Assembly: GCA_016946835.1 (NCBI GenBank)
Contig: JACVTC010000061.1
Coordinates: forward strand, 787,501-851,500
Direction: 5' to 3'
From: Neocallimastix lanati (nom. inval.)
Taxonomy: Eukaryota > Neocallimastigomycota > Neocallimastigomycetes > Neocallimastigales > Neocallimastigaceae
DNA length: 64,000 bases
Below the pieces are notes generated by a model. It saw nothing but the letters and a program-made list of their open reading frames with translations. It was not told where the DNA came from and did no database searches. Both the position numbers and the translations under genes were made by a program. Shown piece after piece: positions 1 to 11,649 of this stretch (within the stretch, counting starts at the first letter, position 1; every line of letters starts with the position of its first letter).

Positions 1-204
1 TAATAAAATATCTTTTAAATTTTTAGATTTAAAAAATTCATTATATATTCTGTTGATTATAAAAAGCAGAATAATAATTGTAAAATTGGAGATATTTTAA
101 AAATAAAATAATAAAAATAAATAAAGTAAAGGTATTAGTTAATTTATTTTTTTTTGATAAAAAAATAATTATACAATATTTAAATAAAAAAAAGTAAAAT
201 AAAA

Positions 205-2435
205 ATGAAAACTAGTTTTTCTCTTTTAATTGCAGCTTTAGCTTACAAAAGCGCTAGTGCTGCGTCTTGTTTTTCTGAAGATCTTGGATACAAATGTTGT
301 CAAGGATGTACTGTAGTTAGTACTGATGAATCTGGTAAATATTTTTAAATATTAAAATGGAAAGAATAAATATAAATTTAATGTAAAGTTTTTTAAAGAA
401 ATTTATATCTATATTACTTATAAAAATATATAATTTTTTAAAAATAAATAAATAAATAAAATAATAAATAATAAAAGGTGAATGGGGTATCGAAGACAAT
501 GAATGGTGTGGTATTCCAAGTTCTTGTAATGGTTCAGATGCTACTTGCTGGTCCGAGCCAGGTAGAATATAAATTTATGAAATATTATTTTTTAAAATTA
601 GTTTTTTTAAAAATAATTTATAAATATAAATAATATAATTTTTAATAATAATTATATATATATATTTTCTCTAATGTATGCTATTTATTTATTTTGTAAT
701 ATTACTATTGTTTTTATTTTATGCCATGTTATGTCGTTTTTAAAAGATTATCCATGCTGTAAGGATAATAGTAACATTGTATACTCTGATGGTCAAGGTG
801 ATTGGGGTTATGAAAATGAAAACTGGTAATAATTTTTATTCTATTATATAATTCAAAAAATATATATATATATATTTATATATATAAAATTATAAATATA
901 TAAGTATATTTATTTATTTATATTCAAAAAGAAAGTGATGGTTAAAAAAGTTAGTAATATTTAATTAAATTTAATTGTATATTATGTTTTAATTATTTAT
1001 TAAATTATAAAATAAAAGGTGTGGAATTGTAAAAGATAGTGATATTGAAGATGATACTTGCTGGTCTCTTCCAAGTTATCCATGTTGTACAGAAGAACAA
1101 GAACCAGTTTATGTTGATGATCTTGGTAAATGGGGTATTGAAAATAATGACTGGTGTGGTATTAAGCCAACTCAAAATAAAACCACCACTACTAAGAAAA
1201 CTACAGATAAGAAGACTACTGCCACTAAAACTTCTACAACTACTACTGATTCTTACTACAACAAGAATAGAAAGCAATCTCCATACCCAGAAGAAAAGAA
1301 TCAATGTGGTTCCTGGGCTCTTATTGATAATGTTTGCTGTGCTTCCTATTGTGATAATGAAGATTCCACCCAAGGTTGTGGTACCTGTGGAGGTTTAGAT
1401 TCTCCTCACTGTAAGGTAGTTGATAGTTTTGCTTGTAGATCTGGTGACCGTGGATACGATTTCTACGATATTCCAAATGAATTCCATTATTCTCGTTCTA
1501 CTCACTTTGGTTTAACCTTCGGTGGTGCTTGTGGTTTTGGTTTATATCAAGTTTGTGGTTCTGACCATAACTACACTGGTGAATTCCGTACTCTTTGTGA
1601 TGCCTTCTGTAAGGCTTACCCAACATTATGTAAAGATCCAGCTGGTCGTACTTATCGTGGTAACTTTGCTGCTCCACAAGGTAACTACTACACTCAATTC
1701 TGGGGTGCCTTAGAAGGTGATCAAGATAACTACTTGTCTTGTGGTGAATGCTTTGAAGTTTACAAGACTAAGCCAGATGGTTCTGATTACAAACCAGGAG
1801 AAGATGGTTACCAACCACCGGTTCTTCTTTCTGTTATTGATTCCTGTCCATGTAATGCTAATGGTAAATGGTGTTGTGGTTCTGAATGGGATCAATGTCA
1901 AGAAATTGACTTCAAGTATGGTTGTCCAGTTCCAAAGGATAGTATTCACCTTGATCTTTCAGATATTGCTATGGCTCGTCTTCAATCTGGTTCTTCCAAC
2001 GGACATATGGAAGCTGGTGTTATTCCAAACAAATACAGAAGAGTTCCATGTCCAAGATTAGGTAACATGTACATTTGGCTTCGTAAAGATGCTGGTCCAT
2101 ACTGGTTCGCTTTCTCTGTTGTTAACTCTGCTGGTTTCGGAGCTATTGCTGTTCTTGAAGCTAAGAATGATGAAGGTAAATGGGTTAAGATGATTCGTGA
2201 TCCAAACTACACTATGTCTCGTCCACAAGAACGTTATGGTGTTTGGGTTACTCCACAAGATACTGGACCATACAACCTTCCAGTTGATATTCGTTTAACT
2301 GATGGTTCTGGTGTTACTATTGTTGCTGAAAAGGCTATTAAGTCCTTTACTCCACCAGCCGATGCTATTAAGGACTATTACTATATTGATATTGGTACTA
2401 ACTTCCCAGAAATTCCAATTCCAGATCCAGAATAA
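205..2435 (+). CDS. Secreted triple-dockerin expansin-like protein
   Basis: Four exons are inferred: 205-334, 478-561, 747-825 and 1019-2435, giving 569 aa. A signal peptide (about residues 1-19) is followed by three tandem fungal dockerin (CBM10-type) modules at about 22-56, 67-101 and 112-146, each of the form C-x(7-8)-CC...G-x-WG-x-E-N/D-x(1-2)-WCGI. A Thr/Lys-rich linker (about 149-173) leads to an expansin-like region. That region shows GGACGFG (266-272), CGECFEV (339-345), VIDSCPCN and HLDLSDIA, with Asp410 at the position of the expansin catalytic-site Asp, then a CBM63-like beta-sandwich starting near YRRVPC. Family knowledge: fungal dockerins attach proteins to cellulosome scaffolds, and expansins loosen cellulose non-hydrolytically. 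The GH45 signature is not seen, so expansin/swollenin-type is preferred over endoglucanase. The introns are 143, 185 and 193 bp; each has GT..AG ends and restores the frame. The gene has no obvious partner nearby; a LINE starts about 250 bp downstream. Confidence 0.9.
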
Positions 2436-2689
2436 ATTTTATTATAAATTTTAAATAAAAACTTTTTATTTTGTTTTTTTGAATTTATAATTAGATTAAA
2501 ATAAAACTAATATATATGTATGTAAAAGTAAAAGTTAATTTAAAAAAGAACAAATATATGTATAAAAGAAAAATAAAAATTAAAAAGTATAAAAATATAA
2601 TATAAAATAAAAATAAATTAATTTTCAATAAAATAAGTAAACTATATAAATAAAAATTAAAATAATATATTGAAAAGAACTATAAATAT

Positions 2690-5600
2690 TTTTTGGAAAA
2701 AAAGTTCAATGATTTTATTTATGATTTAATTTTCATTTTATTTGCCAATGAAATAAGGAATCTTTCCTTATTTCCTTCTTATTCTAATATTGTTGAATAT
2801 GAAAATTTCATTCAACAACTTTCATTGACTTCATTTCGCTCATTCTCGACTGATCTCAAGCCTCTATGCAGCTTCACTACGTTACGTGCTCGATCTCTCA
2901 CTCGTCTACATTCGCTTCATTTCGTTTAATCATTTCAGTTGTTTCATTCATAATAAACACAAAAATGATCTCAAATTTTTCGATGTTTTAGATTTCTTAA
3001 GAAATAAAATTCCTTAAACAGCTAAAATTACCTGGATCTTGTGTAATAAACTTAAACAAATGAACAAGTCAAGAAAATCTAATAACATTGATGTTGAACT
3101 TAATCCTATGGCGAAAGATTTTTTCTCTAGCCATCTAAATTCAAATTCTTCTTTCTTTAATCTCTGTGTTAGTTGGAATATTAACGGTTGGAATACTGAA
3201 AAACGTGATAGTATTTTATATCTCAACTCTATTTTCAAACCTATATGTATCTGTTTACAAGAAACTGGAAAAAGTAAATATCTTCCAAAAGATGTTTCAT
3301 CACCATTAATCCCATATTACAACTCAGTTTTCCTTAGAGCTAATCCTAAAATCCCTGGTATGAGAGGACTCTTTATTGGTGTTCATTCTTCGTGCTCTTT
3401 CTTCCAAGAACCGTTTTTATACAAATATATCATTTCAGTAAATATTACTTCTTTCTGGAATCAAAAATGTATTATTGGTAATATCTACTTCCCTCAAAGC
3501 AAATGGAAGGAAGAAAGATTAGCTGCTTTTGATGAACTTTCTCAATGGTTACGTTTTCACAATAGAAAAAACGTTCCTGCTGTCCTAGTTGGTGATTTTA
3601 ACATGTCATTAAAGAAGATCAAAACATACATTTCAAATAATTTTCCTAATTGGTATATTGCTCCCTTATTTGGTAATCAATTTACTTATGCCAAAGGTAC
3701 TAGATCATCTTGCATTGACCATGTCATATATAATGAGGTTTTGGCAGCTCATTTTAATAAAACCTCGGTTTGCACTTCATTTTATGGTATTTCTGATCAT
3801 AAACCTATTATACTTTCTTGCGACAAAGTTCTCTCCGATGGTTTTATAAGGCCTGCTAAAGTTTCTAAATGGTCAACACATATTTGTAAAACAAAAAATT
3901 CAGATATTTTATCACATAATTATTTTTCAATCTTAGCAAATGACCTCAATTCTCATTACAATTCGCTCATGGCTGATGAAATGGTAGAAAAATTTATCAA
4001 TACAGCAAATAATATCGGAAAGGATATTAAGGCTTTCATTCCAACAAATTTAAAGGGCTCTGCTTTTCACTGTTCTTATTACATTAAAAAACTATCTCAT
4101 GAAAAACATATTGCATTTCGAAATATTAAGCCTTACTTTAACTGTGAAAATGTTGATAATTACCTTGAACAATTTAATAAATATGAAAAACTTTGCAAAT
4201 TAATCAAGAAAACAAAGAGCAAATTTCGTTCTGCTAGATTTAAAGCTAATATAGTAAAAATTGGTAATTATTTTTTGAATAAAGATTTCAAAAATGGATG
4301 GAGATGTTTAAAAAAAATGGCTAAACCATCGTATTCATCTACTTCCCCTACTTGCATAAAATCTAAATTTGGTCAAGATATTATCTCTCCTACTAAACGA
4401 TTAGATAGATGGGCTGAATATTATAAAGATCTAGCTTCTGATCCCTCAGGTCACAGCCTTAATCGTAACTTCTGGATCCATGCTTTAAGGAATATTAGTC
4501 TTAGATCCTCTACCTGGAATATCAACGATCCCATTACGATTGACGATATTAAAAAAACTATTTCATCTATGAAAAACAACAAAGCACCCGGTCCCGATGG
4601 TATCCCGAATGAATTCTACAAAGCTCTATTTTGCAATGAAGAATTACTGGAAACACATCCTGCTGCTGGAAAGTGTCTTAAATTGATTTTTAATAAAATA
4701 TGGAATGGGTCTTTTCCTAAAAAATGGAACTCAGCTTCTATTGTATCAATCTCTAAGAAAGGTGACCTATCAGATTGTAGTAATTATCGAGGTATTTCTC
4801 TCATTAATGTTGGACTGAAAATCATTTCAAAAATTATAACAGATAGAATATCTACTTACGCACTCTCACACAATTTCATTAGACCTGAACAATTTGGTTT
4901 TCGCAACCGTGAAGAATGCATTAGTTTATTCATTTCCGTTAGAGAAATTTGCCAAAGAAGAAAATTTCAAGGAAAATTCACATATTTAGCCTTTTTAGAT
5001 CTTAAAAAAGCTTATAATTCAGTTCCTATTTTTAACATTCTTACTAAATTATATCGTTATGGAGTAAGTGGTAAATGTTTTGATTTTCTATGTAATTTAT
5101 ATACTTCATCTAAAGCTCGTGCTCGATTTGCTTCAATGTTATCAAATGAATTTCCTATTAAAAGAGGTGTTCGTCAAGGTTGTCCATTATCTCCGATCTT
5201 ATTCAATTTATTCATCAATGATATATTAAATGACTGTGAAAAGTATGGTGTTAATATTGGAAGAAAAAAGTGTTGTGGTGGACTCTTTGCTGATGATATT
5301 GTTCTCATTGCTCCAAGTGCAAAAAATTTAGAAAAATTACTAAAAAAGGTACATAGATGGGCTAATTTAAATGAAATGACTTTTGGTATTGAAAAATGTG
5401 CAACTATGGTTATAAAACCAATGAACTTCCAATCTCCTCCAAACTATAGTGACCCAACCTTCTATTTAGGAATAAATACTATTCCTAAAGTTTCTAGTTA
5501 TATTTATCTTGGTATTCCTTTCTCTGATGATCTCTTACTAGAACACATTATATCTCACATGCATTTTAAAGTTAGAAAATCCCTTCATTCATTTACACAT

Positions 5601-7056
5601 TTCTTCTCAAATAAACTTATCCCTATTGCATACAAGAAAAAAAGTTCTTCAATCCTTTGTTATTAGTAAAGTAATTTATTATTCTCCTTTACTTGGTTCA
5701 AACAAATCTAGAACGGCCAGAATTCAAACATTAATTAATACTGGTCTATTTTGGTGTATCGGCTCCTTCTCTAAAAATGGTAAAACAAGTTCAGAAGACA
5801 ATGACTATATTAGACATAATTCTACTATGAGTACTTATGCTTTATCTCGAGATCTAAACATTCCTCCTATTGCTGGTGTCTGCGCAGCCTTACAGATTAA
5901 ATCTTTTGCAAAATGGAGTAAATCAAACTGTATTATAAAGGATCTTATTAAATCTATTCCCAAAATGCATCATTATTCCTGGACTAAAGAATCAAGAACA
6001 CTGTATAAAAAAATCAAAAAATATAAATGTGAAAAATATGACGATATTTTAGAACGTTACTGGAAATCAGTTTCCAAATTTCAAGGTATTAAAGGTCAAA
6101 ATTACGATCGTAATAAGTTCTCAAACAATAAAGCTATAATTATGCTTAGCTTAAAATATCCCCAATTCAACTTAGGGTTTTCGTGGATTATACGTTTATG
6201 CTGTGGTTATAAATACAATACTACTATTGCTATTAGAATGGGTAGAGTTTCAGAAGATTGTCCCAAGTCTTGCCCCTATTGCGGCGAAGATAAACAATCT
6301 TTTGAACATTGGATTTTTAAATGCGATGCTCTTGCATCTTTTATATGGAATTCTTTAAATTTCATCGATGATCTCTATGTTTTATTCCTTAGGAAGATTA
6401 GAGCGTTTAATCCTCTTTCTTCCTATGACTCTATTTCTAACTTTGAAGATTATATCAATCATTATATATACTTGTTCCTTCTTGGTGGGACTTTAGTTTT
6501 AAATGAGCTACATTTCGATAGTGGGGAACAGAGACAACTAAATGAACTACTTTTCAAAGGTTCATCTGAGTCACCTGTTCCAAAAATTGTGGGCTTGGCG
6601 GAATTCTTAACAAGTGCAATACCTATCATTAGTAGTTCGTTTGAGCTATTATTTGATAGGTATTGTAAAATACCAAACTTATCCAAGAGCGTCGACGTCG
6701 TACTGATAAGGCATAATGATAATACAGGATCGTCATCTATTGCTACGAAGGATGAATCTCGCCCTAGTAGTTCAATAAATGATGAGTCCGGGGAGAGTTT
6801 AGTGGACACCACACTATCTATTTTAAAGATGTTACTTCCAGGTTTTATTTCTTTTTTATTTGTTAGGAAGGGAAAAATTCCCGCATAGTATAACTTGCCG
6901 AAATACATAGTATTTTCGAGCTTTTTTATTTTTTTATTTTTTAATTTTTTTATTTTTAATTTCAAATGTACTTTTCACCTACATGTATTTTTTAAAATAA
7001 AATTAATAAAGTTTTGGAAGTGTATTCTCTTCCCTGTCTAAAAAAAAAAAAAAAAA
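2690..7056 (+). mobile_element. Nearly full-length L1-like LINE (non-LTR retrotransposon)
   Basis: A GC-richer block runs from about 2690 to a poly(A) tail at 7040-7056. It has a leader of about 350 bp, a long endonuclease-RT open frame broken by one frameshift, and a 3' UTR of about 150 bp ending TAATAAAG...CTGTCT before the A-tail. The leader also holds a 78-codon open frame (2693-2929) with no recognisable domain; it could be UTR or a remnant first ORF. No LTRs are present. The 5' limit is estimated from base composition, and I could not identify target-site duplications with confidence. Related 3' fragments occur at 7.56-8.43, 8.62-9.02 and 26.7-27.0 kb. Confidence 0.85.
3060..6888 (+). 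pseudogene. LINE endonuclease-reverse transcriptase ORF, one frameshift
   Basis: The first ATG is at 3060; the frame is open from 3018. An APE-type endonuclease comes first, with SWNINGWN, LQETG, GDFN and SDHKPI all kept. The reverse transcriptase follows with NKAPGPDGIPNEFY, LDLKKAYNSV (motif A), RGVRQGCPLSP (motif B) and FADD (motif C). The first frame ends at 5666. The reading continues in the +1 frame from about 5644 to 6888 with the RT thumb and a C-terminal zinc knuckle, CPYCGE...EHWIFKC. The join lies in a run of seven A at 5637-5643; one extra A accounts for it. The intended product would be about 1,275 aa, normal for an L1-clade protein. The catalytic residues look intact, so this insertion may be young, or the shift may be an assembly error in the homopolymer. 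It would act in target-primed reverse transcription. Confidence 0.85.
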
Positions 7057-7493
7057 TTTGCATATAGTTTTTGATATATTTTAGCATAAAAACCATATTG
7101 TTGTATATATATTTTAAATATATTTTAAATTTGGAGCCTTAATTAAAAAATTAATATAGCATAGTCTTAGTATAATTGAACAATATAATCCTATATGTTT
7201 ATATAAACAACATAGCTGTATTGATATATATTGAACATATATGCATATATCGTTAGTATTGAATAACATAGCTATGTTGTTTATTTATTTATACACGTTC
7301 CAGAAATAATAATATAATGGTATAATATAATTAAATGAAACTAGAATATATTATATATATCATTATTTTATTTTATTTTGTGTTTTTTATTTTTTTTTTT
7401 TGTTTTGTTTATTTTTCTATCTTTTTTTTTCTTTTAATTACATGTATTTTTTTTCTAATATTTAATTAATAAAGATGAAACAAGTTTGTTGAC

Positions 7494-7527
<34 letters not shown>

Positions 7528-7550
7528 TGAAAATTTCATAAACAGGTATA
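7057..7550. other. Non-coding spacer with a palindrome and a second A-tailed 3' end
   Basis: No gene is seen. Arms of 15 bp (7203-7217 and 7270-7284, ATAAACAACATAGCT and its complement) form an inverted repeat with a loop of about 50 bases. At about 7468-7523, TTAATAAAG followed 30 bases later by a run of about 26 A looks like the 3' end of another retrotransposed transcript. Confidence 0.5.
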
Positions 7551-7554
7551 TTTA

Positions 7555-8102
7555 TATATTCCTTCTTGGGGGAATTTCAGCATTAGATGAGCTACAATTC
7601 TATACTGGGGAACGGAGACATTTAAGTGAACAACTTCTAAAAAAAGTTTACAGAGGTCTGCTGTTCCGTAAATTGTGGGACTTTCTAAATATCTTCCTAA
7701 CACAATACCAATCATCAGTAGCTATCCTGAGTTACTTTTTGAGAGGTTTAGTAAATCCACTTTTATCACCAAGAGTATCGACGTCGTACCGATATGGCAA
7801 AGGAATAGTGCAGTTAGTAGTTCTGTTTATTCTCATCAATACACATTTACAAGCATCAAAATTCCTAACAGAGAACCTATAGTAAGTAGTTCAATTTTTT
7901 AATGATCTTTTTTTTTGTGGTTTAAGGGAGAGTTTAGTGGATACCACCCTATCTATTTTAAAGATGGTTACTTCTTTGTTTTATTATTATAGATTTAACT
8001 GGTGATCATGTTACTACACATAGTATACATAACACAGAAATTTTTTTTTTTTTAACTTTTGAACTTATTTTTATTATTTATTACATTATATTTTCTATAA
8101 TT

Positions 8103-8146
<44 letters not shown>

Positions 8147-8428
8147 TTTTTTTTATTATTTTTTATTATTATTTATTATTTTTTATTATTTTTTATTATT
8201 TTTTATTATTATTTATTATTTTTTATTATTTTTTATTATTTTTTATTATTTTTTATTATTTTTTATTATTTTTTTATTTTACTTAATCTTTTTCATATAT
8301 TTTATTTATTATCTTTAAATTATATAATGTATTTTTTTTTAAAAAAAAATGTAATACATAAAAATTAAATCATCTATTTAATAAAGTACTGGAAGTGTAT
8401 TCTTTACCTAGTCTAAAAAAAAAAAAAT
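7555..8428 (+). pseudogene. Degenerate LINE 3' fragment (copy 2)
   Basis: From 7555 the sequence follows the C-terminal coding part of the 3.1-6.9 kb LINE (there at about 6470-6840). Shared blocks include CTTCTTGG.GG, GATGAGCTACA, TGGGGAACGGAGACA and GTCGACGTCGTAC-like stretches, but frameshifts and stops interrupt it. Its 3' UTR end (about 8376-8427, GGAAGTGTATTCT...GTCTAAAA) matches the LINE's own end at 7014-7056. Poly(A) and TTATT-type simple repeats have expanded in the middle (8107-8290). There is no coding capacity. Confidence 0.75.
8107..8290. repeat. Poly(A) run and (TTATTATTTT)n-like simple repeat
   Basis: About 37 consecutive A (8107-8143) are followed by about 130 bp of alternating TTATT and TTTT blocks with a basic period of about 10 bp. 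The array sits inside the 3' UTR of LINE copy 2 and separates its coding remnant from its A-tailed end. Confidence 0.85.
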
Positions 8429-8619
8429 TAATAAAGGTTGATTTAGAAAAGTAAAATATTAAAGAGTTTGAAGAAACTGCAGAAAACTATTTAAGGATAA
8501 ATATTATAAATAAAAATAAAAGAATATAATAAAAGTATATAATAATAATAATAATGATAATAATAATAATAATAATAATAATTATAATTATATTATGAGA
8601 AATAAAATAATAGTAATAA

Positions 8620-9015
8620 TCCTACCTTTTATCTTTCAAGTCAAGAGTTACTTAAAACGAAAAGCTAAACCTTCTTAGGTGTACCGTTTTCAAATTATTA
8701 AGAATTGAAACCGATCTTACAGAGAATGAATAATAAAGTTAAAAAAGCACTTTACTCCATAAAAGGATTTCTTAGAATCCTCATATTCCTATCCCTTATA
8801 AATGAATGCTATTTGCTGTTATTGTAGCATCTCTACCTGGATCTAACAAAGAAAGAATGAGAGGTACACAGACACTAGTTAATTCAGAATTATATTGGAT
8901 TGAAGGATTTTCTAATGAGAATAGCTTTACATCCCTTTGTTGTGTTACTAAAGAACTTAACATTCCTCCTCTTTCGGCGAAATGTGTGATTACTGAAGAT
9001 TATAAGAAATTTTAA
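8620..9015 (+). pseudogene. Degenerate LINE RT-thumb fragment (copy 3)
   Basis: Translated across two frames, this matches the LINE at about 5510-5890. GVPFSN, NNKVKKALYS, LPGSNKERMRGTQTL, NSELYWIEGF and ELNIPPLSAKC align with the LINE's GIPFSD, FKVRKSLHS, LLGSNKSRTARIQTL, NTGLFWCIGS and DLNIPPIAGVC. Stops and a frameshift near 8690-8820 make it non-functional. Both ends are lost. Confidence 0.75.
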
Positions 9016-9904
9016 TTTCAATTTTTTTATATTAATCCTAAAATAATAATTAACAATATAATTAATTAATACCTTTAATATTAATATATATATGCATTTT
9101 AACTATATAAACTATTAATAAAATTTCTAATACTAAGCTAATTAGTAAATTAAGTATAAATAATTAATTACATCATAACTAAATATAATATAAATTGAAT
9201 ATTGTTGAATATTGTATATTCGAATATAGATTTAATAATAAAATAATATAAGATCTTAAAACTATTTAAAAGTCTTTCAGAAGCCTTTAAAATTTTAAAG
9301 AATTCTTCTAAATCTTATAGAAATTATTTGGTTAACTAATTACTAATAATTGTTATAATAATTTATCTAAAACCAATAAATTATTTAAAAATTTTATTTA
9401 TATTATTATTAATCACTAAATCTGTATAATTTAGTTATTAATTCGGTTTATAATTATTAGTAATATTAAACATCAAGTTAAAGATTTTATCTATATAAAA
9501 TACTAATTTATTATTTACAAGCTCATTTAAATAATTAAATTTATATATATATTTAAAGTCCAATATCTCGAGTTCTAGTAGTCCAAATGGGTTAAAATTA
9601 ATATATATAGAAGGTCTACATCAAAGCTTTCTAAAAAATTATTATTTTAGTTGTAAATTAAGCGGGAAATCTCCATTATTTATTAAGTTATCGTATGTTT
9701 TCTACAATTTATTTTTATTTAATTTCTTTAGGGTTATATTAAATTGAATTAATTTGAGAGTGTTATCAGAACGTAGTTTTATATGGAATGTAGATACTTA
9801 TATAAATTGTTTATATAGGAGTGGCTTAAATTATATTTAATAAATATTATTTTAAATTAATTTTAAATATATATTTTAATATTTTCTGTTAAAATAATAT
9901 TTAA
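9016..9904. other. A/T-rich spacer, no gene seen
   Basis: Both strands carry only short interrupted frames. A slightly less A/T-biased patch (9560-9800) may be decayed mobile DNA, but I could not match it to anything else in the window. Confidence 0.4.
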
Positions 9905-10456
9905 TAATATTTGATTTTAAAGATATATTCGTTCGTTATATAATATAAAGTAGCTGTTCCTTCTAAATCAGTATCACTATAATTTTTTTCTTCAGTCTTT
10001 TTAAGAGTTCTACTTACAAAATGTAATGGTTTCTCCATCCCATCTTCGTCTTTTTTTTTTCATGATTACTCCTCCTATCCTACTACGAGATGCATCTGGA
10101 TAATAAATAGCTTGTCAAAGTTTGGTGGTACTAAGATTGGTACTTGAATTAATCGTTCTTTTAAAGTTATAAAAGTTATGTCTATTTCATTGCTCAATTT
10201 AAACTCAACATTTTTCTTTAACAATTTAAAAAGGGGTTTTGCTACCATTTCTATTATTCTTTAATATCCTAAAAATATTTTTAAAAACTTTCACATGTTG
10301 CTCCCAAGAATTTGAAAATACCTCTAAATAATCAATATATATGAAAAAACAGTTTCCAATTAAGTCAAAGAATATTCTGTTCACTTCCTTTTGGAAAATT
10401 GCAGGAGCATTACACAGCCTTAATGGCATAATATAAAGTTTTATAAAATTGTTCAT
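9905..10456 (-). pseudogene. Ty3/gypsy RT-RNase H fragment with mutated active site
   Basis: Read from 10456 downwards, the start is IMPLRLCNAPAIFQKEVNRI, the classic Ty3/gypsy RT block. Next comes FIYIDYLEVFS, where the catalytic YIDD has become YIDY. After a stop and a frameshift the RNase H part is recognisable: YPDASRSRIGGVI, then PLHFVSRTLKKTEE-NYSDTDLEGTA. Integrase and LTRs are absent. It is an inactive remnant. Confidence 0.8.
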
Positions 10457-10459
10457 CAT

Positions 10460-11645
10460 TATTATTATAAGTAATAGAATTATTAATACTAATATTATTC
10501 TAAAATAATTAAAAATAATAATAAAATAACTAAAAAAAATTACTAATTAAATAAATGAATTAAGTTTTTTTTTATTTGATCTCCTATTATCTCTTTTTAG
10601 ATTTATTTCATAAATTAAGATAATAGAATAAAATTGATCAATATTATACATATAATATCATACCAAATTATCAATATATTCTTATTAGTATTTCTATGAA
10701 TATTCTTATTAAATTATCAAATTATTATTATTAAAGTCAATTTAGTTTCAACTATCTAGATCATTCTCTTAACCAATAGTTATATATCATTTTAATACTA
10801 AAAACTCAATTCTTAATAGTATTACTAATACACAACAATACAGAAAAATTATATATATTATATTAGTATATGCTTATTATAAATCTATTATGTTATTATT
10901 TTTAATATTTAATTATAAAATTTATATTAAATAATATTATTTTACATTTAAAAAGAAGATTTAGTAAGTTATATTTACTAAACTACAGAATTATTTTTAG
11001 TAAGCTTGATAAAATTATCTTTATAATATATTAATATAACATCATTTAATTAATTAGTATAGACATTTTATAAATTTTATAAATACTTAAAATAATATAA
11101 TTTTATTAGATAATTTTAAATTTGTAATTTTTATTAAAAAAAATATTATGAGTAAGAAATGGCCTTATCATTTCTATCTAATTGTAAAAGTATATAAATA
11201 GATTGTTTAGTCAGAAAGTAACAAAAAAAAAAAAAAGGTGTAATTTTTTATATCATTAATTTTTATAAAGATTTCTAATATAACTTTTTTATTTTTAATT
11301 TTTATATTTCTATTAGTATTTTTAATTTTATTTACAGGTTTTGGAATTTATCATCATTTACCCAAACCGTAACAATTTTGGTAGAGTTCATGGAATTATA
11401 ATAAAAAAAAATATAGTAAATAACATAAATTTTAAATAATAGAATTGATTTTTTTTCTTTAGATCTATTATTTATTTATTAATTTTTAATTTTAAAATTA
11501 ATTTTTGAATTCTATGATTTTTTAAAAAATTTTTAGCAAAATTTGCAAATATTTGAACTTTTTTTTTTGAAAAATAAAAGTTGTTCTTGCCATATATTTT
11601 ATCATTATTAATATTTTTTTTTTATTTTTATTATTTTTTTACGAA
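10460..11645. other. A/T-rich spacer, no gene seen
   Basis: There is no open frame of note and no recognisable repeat family. A patch at 11330-11390 is less biased but shows no motif I can name. Confidence 0.4.
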
Positions 11646-11649
11646 AATA

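Noticed and set aside
1734-2435. GH45 endoglucanase for the first gene
   Set aside because: The GH45 active-site signature is not seen; GGACGFG, CGECFEV, HLDLS and the CBM63-like end fit expansin.
2693-2929. Independent 78-codon gene upstream of the LINE ORF
   Set aside because: No domain, and it lies within the LINE's probable leader; kept only as part of the element.
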